64,000 nucleotides of DNA from Casimicrobiaceae bacterium (GTDB taxonomy: Bacteria > Pseudomonadota > Gammaproteobacteria > Burkholderiales > Casimicrobiaceae), in the NCBI GenBank assembly GCA_025056355.1, contig JANWWI010000002.1, forward strand, positions 120,471-184,470, written 5' to 3'. Numbering within the stretch: the stretch's first letter is position 1; the number at the start of each line of letters is the position of its first letter. This document shows positions 16,704 through 26,195 of the stretch, piece by piece. The position numbers and the translations under genes are program-made. A model generated the notes under the pieces. It was not told where the DNA came from. It worked only from the letters and a program-made list of their open reading frames with translations, and made no database searches.

Positions 16704-17420
16704 ATGCGCCCCAGTCCACGACGCCCCGATGAATTGCGCCCGGTGCGCTTCACGCTCGACTACACCGTGCACGCAGAGGGCTCGGTGCTGATCGAGGTCG
16801 GCTTGACCCGTGTCCTTTGCACCGCGAGTGTGGAAGACACCGTTCCGCCGCACAAAAAGGGAAGCGGCGAGGGCTGGGTCACCGCCGAATACGGGATGCT
16901 GCCGCGCGCCACCCATACGCGCGGCCGGCGCGAAGCCACGCAAGGCAAACAAAGCGGCCGCACGCAGGAGATCCAGCGCCTGATCGGCCGCAGCCTGCGC
17001 GCGGTCGTGGATCTGGCCAAACTCGGCGAGCGGCAGATCACCCTGGATTGCGACGTGCTGCAAGCCGACGGCGGCACGCGCTGCGCCTCGATCACCGGCG
17101 GTTGGGTGGCGCTTGCGCTCGCCTGCCGGCGGCTCGTTGAGCGCGGGGTGCTCAGCGAAAACCCGATCCTTGACAGTGTCGCCGCCGTCTCGGTGGGGCT
17201 CTACGAGGGTGAGCCGATCCTCGATCTCGACTACGCCGAAGACTCCGCTTGCCAGACCGACATGAACGTGGTCATGACCGGCTCGGGCGGGCTCGTCGAA
17301 GTACAGGGCACCGCCGAGGGCGCCCCGTTTTCGCGCGAGGCGCTCGAGCGGATGCTGGAGTTGGCCCACAAGGGTCTGGGCGAGATCGCCGCACTTCAAC
17401 GCAAAGCTCTTGATCGGTGA
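16704..17420 (+). CDS. rph: Ribonuclease PH
   Basis: Phosphate-dependent 3'-5' exoribonuclease that trims tRNA 3' ends. The product starts [16 protein letters not shown] and is 238 residues, the usual length. Family segments include [32 protein letters not shown], and [17 protein letters not shown], where the phosphate site lies. A GTG three codons upstream is possible, but the ATG at 16704 matches homologues. Its stop overlaps the rdgB start by four bases. Confidence 0.97.
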   Translation: MRPSPRRPDELRPVRFTLDYTVHAEGSVLIEVGLTRVLCTASVEDTVPPHKKGSGEGWVTAEYGMLPRATHTRGRREATQGKQSGRTQEIQRLIGRSLRAVVDLAKLGERQITLDCDVLQADGGTRCASITGGWVALALACRRLVERGVLSENPILDSVAAVSVGLYEGEPILDLDYAEDSACQTDMNVVMTGSGGLVEVQGTAEGAPFSREALERMLELAHKGLGEIAALQRKALDR

Positions 17421-18031
17421 TACGCAAACTCGTCCTCGCCTCCGGCAATCCGAACAAGCTGCGCGAGTTCGCGCGTTTGCTTGCCCCCCTCGCGCTCGAG
17501 CTTGTGCCGCAGAGCGCCTTCGGCGTGCCCGAGGCGGCAGAGCCCCACGCCACCTTCCTCGAAAACGCGCTTGCCAAGGCGCGGCATGCGGCGCGCCTTA
17601 CGGGCCTTCCGGCCCTGGCTGATGATTCGGGCCTTTGTGTGGATGCGCTCGGCGGCGCGCCGGGCGTGAATTCCGCCTACTACGCCGGGCCGCAGAAAAG
17701 CGATGCCGACAACAACGAAAAGCTCCTCTCAGCGCTTGCGCACGTGACCGATCCGCTCGCCAGGACAGCGCACTACACCGCGGTGCTTGTGCTCGTGCGC
17801 TCGCCCGAGGATCCGGAGCCGCTTGTGGCGGAGGGTCGCTGGTATGGCACGATCGCCTTCGCGCCGCGCGGCAGCGGCGGCTTCGGCTACGACCCGCTTT
17901 TTATCGACCGGGACAGCGGCCTGACCGGCGCCGAGATGCCGCTTGAGCAGAAAAACGCAGTCTCGCACCGCTCGAAGGCGCTTGCGCGCTTGCTTGAGCT
18001 GTTGCATCCGCGTTTCAAGGAGTCGGGCTGA
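17417..18031 (+). CDS. rdgB: XTP/dITP diphosphatase (RdgB/HAM1)
   Basis: House-cleaning pyrophosphatase that hydrolyses dITP, ITP and XTP to keep deaminated purines out of nucleic acids. The 204-residue product begins [18 protein letters not shown] (nucleotide-binding SGNxxK). It has the catalytic region [20 protein letters not shown] and the substrate-specificity segment [11 protein letters not shown]. The GTG start at 17417 overlaps the rph stop (GTGA), and the stop overlaps the start of yceH by one base, so rph-rdgB-yceH are translationally coupled. Confidence 0.97.
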   Translation: MIRKLVLASGNPNKLREFARLLAPLALELVPQSAFGVPEAAEPHATFLENALAKARHAARLTGLPALADDSGLCVDALGGAPGVNSAYYAGPQKSDADNNEKLLSALAHVTDPLARTAHYTAVLVLVRSPEDPEPLVAEGRWYGTIAFAPRGSGGFGYDPLFIDRDSGLTGAEMPLEQKNAVSHRSKALARLLELLHPRFKESG

Positions 18032-18681
18032 TGGAGGCGATGTTCGATGCTGTGGAGTTGCGCGTGCTCGGCACGATGCTGGAAAAACGCGCCACGGTGC
18101 CCGACGTCTACCCGATGACGGTCAACGCGCTCGTGCACGGCTGCAACCAGCTCAACAACCGCAATCCGGTCATGAATCTGTCGGAATCCGAGGTAACGGC
18201 CGCGCTTGAACGGTTGCGCGAACGCGGCTTTGTCGGGCTCTACACCGGAGCGGCCACCCGGGTGCCGAAATACACGGTCGCGCTCGGGGAAAAGCTCGGC
18301 CTCAAGCCGCCTGAGCTTGCGCTTCTGACCGAGCTGATCTTGCGCGGTCCGCAAACGCCTGGGGAGCTGCGGCAACATGCCGAGCGGCTGCATGCCTTCG
18401 GCTCGCTCGCTGAGCTCGAAGAGACGCTCGCGGCCCTTTCGGTGCTGGCGCCGCCCTTGGTGGTGCGCCTGCCCAAGGAGCCGGGTGCACGCGCCTATCA
18501 GTGGATGCACACGCTCGGCGGGGTTGATTTCGAGGCGCTGGCGCAAGCGCCGTCGGAAAGCACCGCACCGAGGCCGGCTGCCGCTGAAAGCTCGCTGGCC
18601 GGGCGCCTTTCGGCGGTTGAAGCGCGCGTTGCGGCGCTCGAAGCGCAGCTTGCGGCGCTGCGTGAGCAACTGGGCGGCTGA
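18031..18681 (+). CDS. yceH: YceH family protein (DUF480)
   Basis: A 216-residue protein with the DUF480 double winged-helix fold. It begins with the characteristic ELRVLGTMLEKRATVPDVYP and the conserved GCNQLNNRNPVMNLSE. The last ~45 residues are Ala-rich with a coiled-coil pattern (EARVAALEAQLAALREQL). Function is unknown for the family; the winged helices suggest nucleic-acid or protein binding. The ATG overlaps the rdgB stop by one base. Confidence 0.92.
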   Translation: MEAMFDAVELRVLGTMLEKRATVPDVYPMTVNALVHGCNQLNNRNPVMNLSESEVTAALERLRERGFVGLYTGAATRVPKYTVALGEKLGLKPPELALLTELILRGPQTPGELRQHAERLHAFGSLAELEETLAALSVLAPPLVVRLPKEPGARAYQWMHTLGGVDFEALAQAPSESTAPRPAAAESSLAGRLSAVEARVAALEAQLAALREQLGG

Positions 18682-18702
18682 GGACCCCTTGCTCGCCCCA
18701 CC

Positions 18703-19890
18703 GTGAGCGGCGCACCTCTCTTGCTCGGCCCCCACTTCACAACGCTGCCGCCGCTCGGGCTTTATGTGCATCTGCCTTGGTGTGTGAAGAAGTGCCCGTA
18801 CTGCGACTTCAATTCGCACGAGGGCCCTGGCCTCGAGGAGCACTCACGCTTCGAGGCCTATGTCGACGCACTGCTTGCGGATCTTGAAAGCGAACTGCCG
18901 CAGATCTGGGGGCGCACGGTGCAGACGGTCTTCCTGGGCGGCGGCACGCCAAGCCTGTTTCCGCCCGAGGCGATCGAGCGGCTGCTTGCCGGGATCCGCG
19001 CGCGGGTGCGGCTGGCCCCGGATGCTGAAATCACGATGGAAGCCAACCCCGGCACCTTTGAGCGCGAACGCTTTGAAGGCTACCGCGCAGCAGGCATCAA
19101 CCGCCTCTCGCTCGGGGTGCAGAGCTTTTGCGCCGAAAAGCTTCGGGCGCTCGGGCGCATCCATTCTGGGCAGGAAGCGCAGGCGGCGCTTGAAGCCGCT
19201 GTCACGCTCTTCGAGCGAATCAATGTCGATCTGATGCACGCCTTGCCCGGACAAAGCGTCGATGAAGCGCTTGCCGATGTTGCAACGGCACTCGCCCACG
19301 GCGTGGGGCATCTGTCGTGTTATCAACTCACGCTCGAACCCAACACGGTTTTTGCGAAAAAGCCTCCGCCGGGCTTGCCGGATCATGACGCCGCCGCCGA
19401 GATCGCGGAGGCGATCGAAGCGCGTCTGACAGCGGCCGGCCTCGAGCACTACGAAACCTCGGCCTACGCGCGAAAGGGCGAGCGGTGTCGTCACAACCTC
19501 AATTACTGGCACTTTGGCGACTATCTCGGCATCGGGGCCGGAGCGCATTCCAAGCTCACACGGCCCGATCCTCCGGGGATCGAACGTAGCGAACGCATCA
19601 AACATCCGCGCGAATACCTCGCCCGTGCCGCGCGCGGCGAGGCGGTGCACGAACGGCGTGTGGTCGCGCGAGACGAAGTGGGCTTTGAGTTCATGCTGAA
19701 TGCGCTTCGGCTTGTCGAGGGCTTTCCGGTTTCGCTTTTTGCCGAGCGCACTGGCTGGCCCATCTCCATCGTCGAGGCGCCGCTGCGGGCGATCGAGGCC
19801 GAGGGGCTCATCGAGCGCGACCATCGCTGGATTCGCCCGACCGAGCGCGGGCGGCGGTTCTTGAATCGGGCGCTCGAACACTTTCTCTGA
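18703..19890 (+). CDS. hemW: Radical SAM heme chaperone HemW
   Basis: Iron-sulfur protein that binds and delivers heme; historically misannotated as coproporphyrinogen dehydrogenase. The radical-SAM cluster cysteines are Cys27, Cys31 and Cys34 in CVKKCPYCDF. The family heme-binding motif is RHNLNYWHFGDYLGIGAGAH. FLGGGTPSLF and NPGTFERERFEGY are also typical. The 395-residue length fits. The start is a GTG at 18703, 21 bases after yceH; the N-terminal ~15 residues are not conserved, so a slightly later start is possible. Confidence 0.95.
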   Translation: MSGAPLLLGPHFTTLPPLGLYVHLPWCVKKCPYCDFNSHEGPGLEEHSRFEAYVDALLADLESELPQIWGRTVQTVFLGGGTPSLFPPEAIERLLAGIRARVRLAPDAEITMEANPGTFERERFEGYRAAGINRLSLGVQSFCAEKLRALGRIHSGQEAQAALEAAVTLFERINVDLMHALPGQSVDEALADVATALAHGVGHLSCYQLTLEPNTVFAKKPPPGLPDHDAAAEIAEAIEARLTAAGLEHYETSAYARKGERCRHNLNYWHFGDYLGIGAGAHSKLTRPDPPGIERSERIKHPREYLARAARGEAVHERRVVARDEVGFEFMLNALRLVEGFPVSLFAERTGWPISIVEAPLRAIEAEGLIERDHRWIRPTERGRRFLNRALEHFL

Positions 19891-20080
19891 AGCCCGGCGC
19901 GGCCCGTGCCCACGGCTGCGGATGACCGGCACTCCGCCTCATCGGCCAACGTGCGCGATCGGTCGCGTATCGGACCGGCCTGCGCACCGATTCGACCGAA
20001 CCCGCTTGCAAGGCACGCTCTGTCAGCGCACACTTCGGGCGGTTCTGCTCGGAGTGGTTCTGCTTGTTTGGAGGCCGATC

Positions 20081-20410
20081 ATGGATGCCCACGCCGCGCC
20101 CCGCTTTACGCGCTTTCGCGACTTCTACCCGTTCTACCTCGGCGAACATCAGCACCCCATGTGCCGAATGCTGCACTTCATCGGCACCACGCTCGGGCTC
20201 ATCTTTCTGCTCGCCGCCATCCCGACCGGCAACGCCTGGCTTATCCTCGTGGGCCTGATCCAGGGTTATGCTTGGGCTTGGGTCGGGCATTTTGCATTCG
20301 AGAAAAACAAGCCCGCGAGCTTCAAGCAGCCGCTTTATTCCTTCCTGGCCGATTGGGTCATGTGGTTTGAGCTACTCACCGGCCGCCAGGCGTTCAACCC
20401 ACGGCGCTGA
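20081..20410 (+). CDS. Mpo1-like membrane protein (DUF962/YGL010w family)
   Basis: A 109-residue protein with family signature FYLGEHQHPMCRMLHFIGTT, two to three membrane segments (about residues 28-72), and GHFAFEKNKPASFKQPLYSFLADW. The yeast relative Mpo1 is an Fe(II)-dependent dioxygenase of phytosphingosine-derived fatty acid; the bacterial role is not established. The histidines needed for metal binding (EHQHP, HF, GH) are present. The start at 20081 is fixed by a strong GGAGG six bases upstream; the longer open frame upstream is ignored. Its 3' end overlaps the convergent DUF455 gene by 17 bases. Confidence 0.88.
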   Translation: MDAHAAPRFTRFRDFYPFYLGEHQHPMCRMLHFIGTTLGLIFLLAAIPTGNAWLILVGLIQGYAWAWVGHFAFEKNKPASFKQPLYSFLADWVMWFELLTGRQAFNPRR

Positions 20411-21275
20411 GCGCCTCAAGCTCCTCGCGGGTAAAGCCGGCCGCGCGCCGTGCCTCGAGGTTGAACGGACCGCGGAGTCGCGGTGCCCGGTGCGCCTGCG
20501 CAAGCGCCACGTAGGCGGCCATTGGATCGAGCCCACGCTCGGCGCACAGGTGACGAAACCACCGGTTGCCGATTGCCACATGGCCAATCTCATCGCGCAG
20601 GATCACATCCAGAATCGCTGCGCCGCGCGCATCGCCCGCCTGAGCCAATTTGTCGCGGATCGCCGGTGAGGCATCCAGCCCGCGCGCCTCGAGTGTGCGC
20701 GGCACAAGCGCCATGCGCGCCAGCACATCGGCGCGGGTTTTCTCGGCCATCTCCCAGAGCCCATTGTGAGCGGGGAAGTCGCCGTAGGCATAGCCAAGGC
20801 TCGCCAGGTGCTCGGCGAGCAGGGTAAAGTGCTTGGCCTCCTCCTTCGCCACTTGGAGCCAGTCGCGGTAGAACGCCTCCGGCAACCCAGCAAAGCGCAC
20901 GATCGCATCGAGCGCGAGGTTGATCGCGTTCCACTCGATGTGCGCAATCGCATGCAGAAGCGCCGCGCGGCCCTCGCGCGTGCGCGGATCGCGCCTGGGT
21001 ACCTCAGCGGGAGGCACGAGCTTGGGGCGATCCGGCCGCCCTGGCGCCTCGGGTGCTTCGAGCTTGACCGACGGTTCAATCCAGCGGTGGTCAAGCATGC
21101 GCACGGCGGCGACTTTGGCCTCGGGGCGGGACTCGGCGAGCGCAAGGCGCGCGTGGGCGCGCAACTCGAACTCAGGGGGATTGAGCTTCATCGCGTCGGC
21201 ATTTTGCCCGCTCAGATGCAGCGGGCCGTCCCGGCGCTGCCGGGTGCGCATGAAAGAATGCTGCGACTCAACCAC
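20394..21275 (-). CDS. Ferritin-like DUF455 family protein
   Basis: A 293-residue protein of the DUF455 family, a four-helix ferritin-like fold expected to hold a di-iron centre. Candidate ligands are in HIEWNAINLALD, KEEAKHFTLL and RDEIGHVAIG (two ExxH-type pairs). Related ferritin-like hydroxylases act on tRNA (MiaE), but no substrate can be assigned here. A GTG at 21275 opens the frame; an ATG eight codons in (21251) is an equally possible start. Divergent from mpl, whose GTG start lies only 22 bases away, so the promoters must overlap the coding starts. Confidence 0.88.
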   Translation of the reverse strand: MVESQHSFMRTRQRRDGPLHLSGQNADAMKLNPPEFELRAHARLALAESRPEAKVAAVRMLDHRWIEPSVKLEAPEAPGRPDRPKLVPPAEVPRRDPRTREGRAALLHAIAHIEWNAINLALDAIVRFAGLPEAFYRDWLQVAKEEAKHFTLLAEHLASLGYAYGDFPAHNGLWEMAEKTRADVLARMALVPRTLEARGLDASPAIRDKLAQAGDARGAAILDVILRDEIGHVAIGNRWFRHLCAERGLDPMAAYVALAQAHRAPRLRGPFNLEARRAAGFTREELEALSAVG

Positions 21276-21297
21276 AGCGAACCTCTACCGCCCTCCC

Positions 21298-22671
21298 GTG
21301 CACCTTCACATCCTTGGCATCTGCGGCACTTTCATGGGCGGCCTGGCGGCCATCGCGCGCGAGTGCGGCCACACGGTCACCGGTTGTGATGCCAACGTCT
21401 ATCCGCCGATGTCGGAACAGCTTGCCGCGCTCGGGATCGAGCTGATCCAAGGCTACGGCGAAGAACAGCTCGCGCTCAAGCCCGATGTGTTTGTCATCGG
21501 CAACGTCATCACCCGCGGCAACCCGCTCATGGAGGCGATCCTCGATGCCGGCGCCCCCTACGTCTCAGGCCCGCAGTGGCTCGCCGAGCAGGTGCTTGCC
21601 CGGCATCATGTGCTTGCCGTGGCGGGCACCCACGGCAAAACGACCACGACCTCCATGCTCGCCTGGATTTTGGAATGTGCCGGGCGTCGACCGGGTTTCC
21701 TGATCGGCGGGGTGGCGCACGATTTCGGCATCTCGGCGCGGCTCGGGGAGCAGGCAAGCACGCGGCCGCTCTTTGTGATCGAGGCCGATGAGTACGACAC
21801 CGCGTTTTTCGACAAGCGCAGCAAGTTTGTGCATTACCGGCCGCGCACGCTCGTGCTCAACAACCTCGAGTGGGATCATGCCGACATTTTTCCGGACGTG
21901 GCGGCGATCCAACGGCAGTTTCATCATGTGATCCGCACTGTGCCGCGCTCGGGACGCGTGATCTCCAATGCCACCGACCCGCGGCTCAAAGAGGCGCTCG
22001 CCCTGGGCTGCTGGAGCGAGCAGGAGGCTTTCGGCAGCGAACAAGGCTGGCACCTGACCGCCGACGGCGAGGTGGCTTTTGGCGGCGAACGCTTCGGGCC
22101 GCTCGAGCTTGCGATGCCGGGCGAATACAACCGGCACAATGCGCTTGCGGCGATTGCCGCGGCCCGTCATGTCGGAGTGGATCCGAAAACCGCAATCGAG
22201 GCGCTGGCGCGCTTTCGCGGTGTCCGGCGTCGGCAGGAGCTGCGCGGCGAGGCGGCCGGCGTGCGCGTCTACGACGACTTTGCGCACCACCCCACCGCCA
22301 TGGCCGTCACCATTGCCGGCATGAAGGCCCGGCTGTCTCCGGGTGAGCGCCTCATCGCCGTCTTCGAGCCGCGCTCCAACACGATGAAGCAGGGGGCGAT
22401 GCGCGCTGCGCTGCCGGGGGCGCTTGCCGAGGCCGATCTGGTGTTCGCCTATGCCGGCGGGGTGGAGTGGGATGTCGGGGCGGCTCTTGCCCCACTGGGC
22501 ACGCGCGCCGAGGTGTCTCGTTCGATCGAGGCGCTTGCCGCCGATATCGCACGCATCGCCCAAGCGGGCGACCATGTGCTCATCATGTCCAACGGCAGTT
22601 TCGGCGGGCTGCATGAGCGGCTGCTCGCGCGGCTGCGCCGTCGCCAAGCGTTTGAACCACCATGCCCGTAA
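21298..22671 (+). CDS. mpl: UDP-N-acetylmuramate:L-alanyl-gamma-D-glutamyl-meso-diaminopimelate ligase
   Basis: Murein-recycling ligase that attaches salvaged tripeptide to UDP-MurNAc. The product (457 residues, the same as E. coli Mpl) starts MHLHILGICGTFMGGLAAIA from a GTG. The ATP-binding loop is GTHGKTTTTSM at residues 110-120, followed by the Mur-ligase regions EADEYDTAFFDKRSKFVHY and NNLEWDHADIF, and MPGEYNRHNALAA. Long open sequence upstream of 21298 is antisense to DUF455 and was discarded. The stop overlaps the next gene by ten bases. Confidence 0.97.
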   Translation: MHLHILGICGTFMGGLAAIARECGHTVTGCDANVYPPMSEQLAALGIELIQGYGEEQLALKPDVFVIGNVITRGNPLMEAILDAGAPYVSGPQWLAEQVLARHHVLAVAGTHGKTTTTSMLAWILECAGRRPGFLIGGVAHDFGISARLGEQASTRPLFVIEADEYDTAFFDKRSKFVHYRPRTLVLNNLEWDHADIFPDVAAIQRQFHHVIRTVPRSGRVISNATDPRLKEALALGCWSEQEAFGSEQGWHLTADGEVAFGGERFGPLELAMPGEYNRHNALAAIAAARHVGVDPKTAIEALARFRGVRRRQELRGEAAGVRVYDDFAHHPTAMAVTIAGMKARLSPGERLIAVFEPRSNTMKQGAMRAALPGALAEADLVFAYAGGVEWDVGAALAPLGTRAEVSRSIEALAADIARIAQAGDHVLIMSNGSFGGLHERLLARLRRRQAFEPPCP

Positions 22672-23609
22672 CGCTTGAAAACAAACTGGTCGTTGCGATC
22701 TCATCGCGCGCTCTCTTCGACCTGTCCGAATCGCATGCCATCTTCGAACGTGAAGGCGTGGAGGCCTATCAGCGCCATCAGATCGAACGCGAAAACGAAA
22801 TCCTCGCCCCGGGAGTCGCCTTCAACCTCGTGCGCAAACTCTTGCGGCTGAACGAAATCGGCCGCGAGCATGTCGAGGTGGTGCTGCTATCGCGCAACAG
22901 CGCCGACACGGGGCTGCGCGTCTTCAATTCGATCCGACACTACGGGCTTGCCATCACCCGCGCGGTGTTCACGGGCGGTCGCGACACCTCGCGCTACGTG
23001 CCCGCGCTCGGCTCGCATCTTTTTCTCTCGGCCGACCCGGCCGATGTTCGCCATGCGCTTGAGTCCGGTTACGCCGCGGCCACGATCGTCCCGCCGGCCG
23101 GCCCGAACCGTGAGCAAAACCCGCCGAATGCGCCTTCGACGTTGCCCTCCGGCGCATCTGAGCTCGAAGAGCTCCGCATCGCCTTCGACGGCGATGCCGT
23201 GCTCTTCGGTGATGAAGCAGAGCGCATCTATCAAACCGAGGGCCTCCAGGCTTTTGCGGCCGCGGAACGCGAACGCGCCAACACGCCGCTGCCCGGCGGG
23301 CCGTTCAAGAACTTCTTGGCCGCACTGCATCGCATCCAGACCGAGTTCCCGCGCGATCGGCAGCCGATCCGCACCGCACTCGTGACGGCCCGCTCGGCAC
23401 CTGCGCACGAGCGCGTCATCCGTACGCTTCGCTCCTGGGGGATCCGGATCGACGAGGCGCTCTTTCTCGGCGGTCTGGACAAAACCGAATTCCTGCGTGC
23501 CTTTGGCGCCGACATTTTTTTCGATGACCAGCGCCAGCACATCGAGTCGGCGCGCCGCGCCGTGCCCGCCGGTCACGTGCCGCATGGAGTGACCAACGAG
23601 CGCTCATGA
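22662..23609 (+). CDS. 5'-nucleotidase (NT5C1/DUF-type 5_nucleotid family)
   Basis: A 315-residue protein related to cytosolic 5'-nucleotidase 1A, which dephosphorylates nucleoside monophosphates. It begins KLVVAISSRALFDLSESHAIF and contains VEVVLLSRNSADTGLRVFNS, RAVFTGGRDTSRYVPAL, the acidic IAFDGDAVLFGDEAE (HAD-like DxD), and LGGLDKTEFLRAFGADIFFDDQ. The ATG at 22662 lies inside the end of mpl, and its stop overlaps the next gene's ATG by four bases, so mpl, this gene and the exoribonuclease form a tight operon. Substrate preference is unknown. Confidence 0.88.
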   Translation: MPVTLENKLVVAISSRALFDLSESHAIFEREGVEAYQRHQIERENEILAPGVAFNLVRKLLRLNEIGREHVEVVLLSRNSADTGLRVFNSIRHYGLAITRAVFTGGRDTSRYVPALGSHLFLSADPADVRHALESGYAAATIVPPAGPNREQNPPNAPSTLPSGASELEELRIAFDGDAVLFGDEAERIYQTEGLQAFAAAERERANTPLPGGPFKNFLAALHRIQTEFPRDRQPIRTALVTARSAPAHERVIRTLRSWGIRIDEALFLGGLDKTEFLRAFGADIFFDDQRQHIESARRAVPAGHVPHGVTNERS

Positions 23610-25498
23610 GCCACGTCATCTTCGAAGAAGCAGGCGAACTGCGCATCGGCACCATTCGTTCGCAAACCGAGGCGAGCGCACAGGTCGAGCTGCCCGGGGG
23701 GCGACGCGTCAAGGTCAAGGCTGCACACCTGCTCTACCACATCAACGGAGCCGACCCCGAGACGCTGTGGACCGAGGCGCAAGCGCTCGCCGCGACGATC
23801 GATGTGCAGCTTCTCTGGGAAGTCGCGCCCGATGGCATGGAGCTCGGCTTTTCCGATCTGGCCCGCGACTACTTCGGCGCTCAAGCGACTCCGACGCAGG
23901 TCACGGCCACCCTGCTGGCGCTGCACCGCGCGCCGATCCATTTTCAAAAACGCGGCAAGGGTCGCTACCGCCGCCAGGCCGAAGAAACCCTCAAACTGGC
24001 GCTTGCCGCCGTGGAGCGCAAAAAACGCGAGCAAGCGCAAATCGAAGCCTGGGTGGCTGAGCTCGAACAGGGCAAGGCGCCGCCGGAAATCGCCCAGAAC
24101 TGGGCGCAACTGCTCTACGCGCCCGACAAAAACGCTTTGCCCTGGAAAGCGCTCTCGGCGGCGGCCGATCGAAAACGGACCGCGCCAGCGCGGCTTCTGG
24201 CCGAGACCGGGGCGATTCCTTCAAGCTACGCACTTCACTACGAGCGCTTCCGGGTCAACACCTTTCCCCACGGCATCGAATTTCCTCCGGAGGTTGCTGA
24301 GAAAAGGCCGGAGGTTGCGCCCGAGCTGCCGCTGGCAAACGTTCGGGCCTTTTCCATCGACGATGTCACCACCACCGAAATCGACGATGCTTTCTCGCTG
24401 GTCGAACATGGCCAGGGCGAGCTCACGGTAGGCATTCACATCGCCTGTCCGGCCCTTGGCATCGCACCCGGCTCGCCGCTTGACACCGTAGCGCGTGAGC
24501 GCCTCTCCACGGTCTACATGCCCGGGCACAAGATCACGATGCTGCCCGAGCCGGTGATTGCCGCTTTTTCGCTCGATGAGGGCAAGAGCCCGCCCGCCCT
24601 TTCGCTCTACGTTCGGCTCAATGCCGACTTCGAGGTGATCGGAAGCCAAACCCGGGTCGAACGGGTACCGATTGCGGCGAACCTCCGGCTCACCGAACTC
24701 GATGCCTTCGACTGGTCGGCCTCAGAGCCCACGGCTACGGACGATGCGCGGGCCCGCGGCTTCGGGCGGGCGCTGCTCACCCTCTCACGCGCCGCGCGGG
24801 CGCTCGCCGCCCGCCGGGGTGAGGAAACCATCAACCGAGTCGACTATAGCTTCGCCATTGAAGGCAATCCGGCCTCGCCCGAGGCGCGCGTGCGCATCTG
24901 GCCGCGGCCGCGCGGTTCGCCGCTCGACACCTTGGTGGCGGAATTCATGATCCTGGCCAACAGCACATGGGGCCGAGCCCTGGCTCAAGCGCAGTGGCCG
25001 GCCATGTACCGGGTGCAAAGCGCGGGCAAAACGCGGATGTCCTCCAAGCCCGCCCCGCATGAAGGGCTCAAGCTTGAGGTTTACCTCTGGGCCACCTCCC
25101 CGCTGCGTCGCTATTCGGACTTGATCAATCAGCGCCAAATCCTCGCGCTTGTGCGCGGGGAGAAACCGGCGTACACCCCAGGCGATGCCACCCTGCTCGC
25201 GGCCGTGGCCGATTTCGACGCGACCTACAGCGCCTACGCGGAGTTTCAGCAGCAGATGGAGCACTACTGGTGCCTGCGCTGGCTCGAGCAGGAAAAGCGC
25301 GAGCGCGTGGTTGCGACAGTCATCCGCGAAAACCTCGTGCGCTTCGATCATCTACCGATTGTGATGCGGGTGGCCGATCTGCCGGAGCAGCCCGCGGGAA
25401 CGAAGGTGATCCTCGCCGTGGTCGAGATCGACCTGTGGGAGCCCCACCTTTCGGTGCGCTTCGTCGAGGCGGTGCCCGCGGATCCGGCCGGCACGTAG
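23606..25498 (+). CDS. RNB-domain exoribonuclease (RNase II/R family)
   Basis: A 630-residue 3'-5' exoribonuclease. The catalytic RNB domain has SIDDVTTTEIDDAFSL, in which the acidic residues bind Mg2+; one aspartate of the E. coli RNase II set is a glutamate here, as in many relatives. The domain ends with the conserved YLWATSPLRRYSDLINQRQI. The N-terminal ~200 residues are winged-helix-like and charged rather than a cold-shock pair. A C-terminal S1-type domain is weak or absent. It is neither classical rnb nor rnr. It overlaps the nucleotidase by four bases, so the operon supports RNA turnover and nucleotide salvage. Confidence 0.9.
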   Translation: MSHVIFEEAGELRIGTIRSQTEASAQVELPGGRRVKVKAAHLLYHINGADPETLWTEAQALAATIDVQLLWEVAPDGMELGFSDLARDYFGAQATPTQVTATLLALHRAPIHFQKRGKGRYRRQAEETLKLALAAVERKKREQAQIEAWVAELEQGKAPPEIAQNWAQLLYAPDKNALPWKALSAAADRKRTAPARLLAETGAIPSSYALHYERFRVNTFPHGIEFPPEVAEKRPEVAPELPLANVRAFSIDDVTTTEIDDAFSLVEHGQGELTVGIHIACPALGIAPGSPLDTVARERLSTVYMPGHKITMLPEPVIAAFSLDEGKSPPALSLYVRLNADFEVIGSQTRVERVPIAANLRLTELDAFDWSASEPTATDDARARGFGRALLTLSRAARALAARRGEETINRVDYSFAIEGNPASPEARVRIWPRPRGSPLDTLVAEFMILANSTWGRALAQAQWPAMYRVQSAGKTRMSSKPAPHEGLKLEVYLWATSPLRRYSDLINQRQILALVRGEKPAYTPGDATLLAAVADFDATYSAYAEFQQQMEHYWCLRWLEQEKRERVVATVIRENLVRFDHLPIVMRVADLPEQPAGTKVILAVVEIDLWEPHLSVRFVEAVPADPAGT

Positions 25499-25586
25499 GA
25501 TCCGGGCGTGGGATGCGCCCTGTCCGAGCTGCACGCGGGATCAAGCGCCCGTGGCCGCAGTGGAAGCCATCACGGGTCGGCGACCT

Positions 25587-26195
25587 CTATTGGATGAAGC
25601 GAATCTGGGCTTTGATGCGCTCCAGAATCGGCCCCTTGCGCGCGTTGAAGGCGCACTTGTTTTCCTCGATCAGGTTGCGCCCCTGGGTGTCGATGGAGAT
25701 GATCAGTGGCCCGAACTCACGCACTCGGATGACCCACAGGGTCTCGGGCATGCCCAGATCTTTCCACTCGGCTGCTTCGATCTTTTCCACCTGAGTCGCG
25801 GCAAGCACCGCGCAGCCTCCCGGGAAGATCGCGTGCACGGCCTTGTTCTCGGCGCAGCCTGCCTGGGTTTCCGGCCCCATGCCGCCCTTGCCCACGATGA
25901 GCTTGACCCCGGTGCGGCGAATGAACTCCCTCTCGAACTTTTCCATCCGCATGCTGGTGGTGGGGCCGATCGACACCATCTCGTATTCGCCGTTGGCCTT
26001 CTCGCGCACGATCGGACCGGCATGGAAGATGGCCCCTCCCTTCAGATCGACAGGCAGCTCGCGCCCCAGCTCGACCAGGCGGCGGTGCGCCACGTCACGG
26101 CAGGTCACCAGGGTGCCGCTGAGGTAGACGACATCACCGATGTTGAGCGACTCCAGATCTTCGTCCCGGATCGGGGTGGTCAGGACTTTTTTCAC
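25587..26195 (-). CDS. ttdB: L(+)-tartrate dehydratase subunit beta
   Basis: C-terminal-type subunit of the iron-sulfur L-tartrate dehydratase, which converts L-tartrate to oxaloacetate. The 202-residue sequence is very close to E. coli TtdB from memory: [69 protein letters not shown] and [13 protein letters not shown]. The related class I fumarase beta domain is less similar in the first 40 residues, so tartrate is favoured. The start overlaps the ttdA stop by four bases. It is the last gene of the tartrate operon. Confidence 0.93.
   Translation of the reverse strand: MKKVLTTPIRDEDLESLNIGDVVYLSGTLVTCRDVAHRRLVELGRELPVDLKGGAIFHAGPIVREKANGEYEMVSIGPTTSMRMEKFEREFIRRTGVKLIVGKGGMGPETQAGCAENKAVHAIFPGGCAVLAATQVEKIEAAEWKDLGMPETLWVIRVREFGPLIISIDTQGRNLIEENKCAFNARKGPILERIKAQIRFIQ

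Noticed and set aside
20920..21297. N-terminal extension of Mpl
   Set aside because: It is antisense to DUF455, and Mpl from 21298 already has the exact family length.
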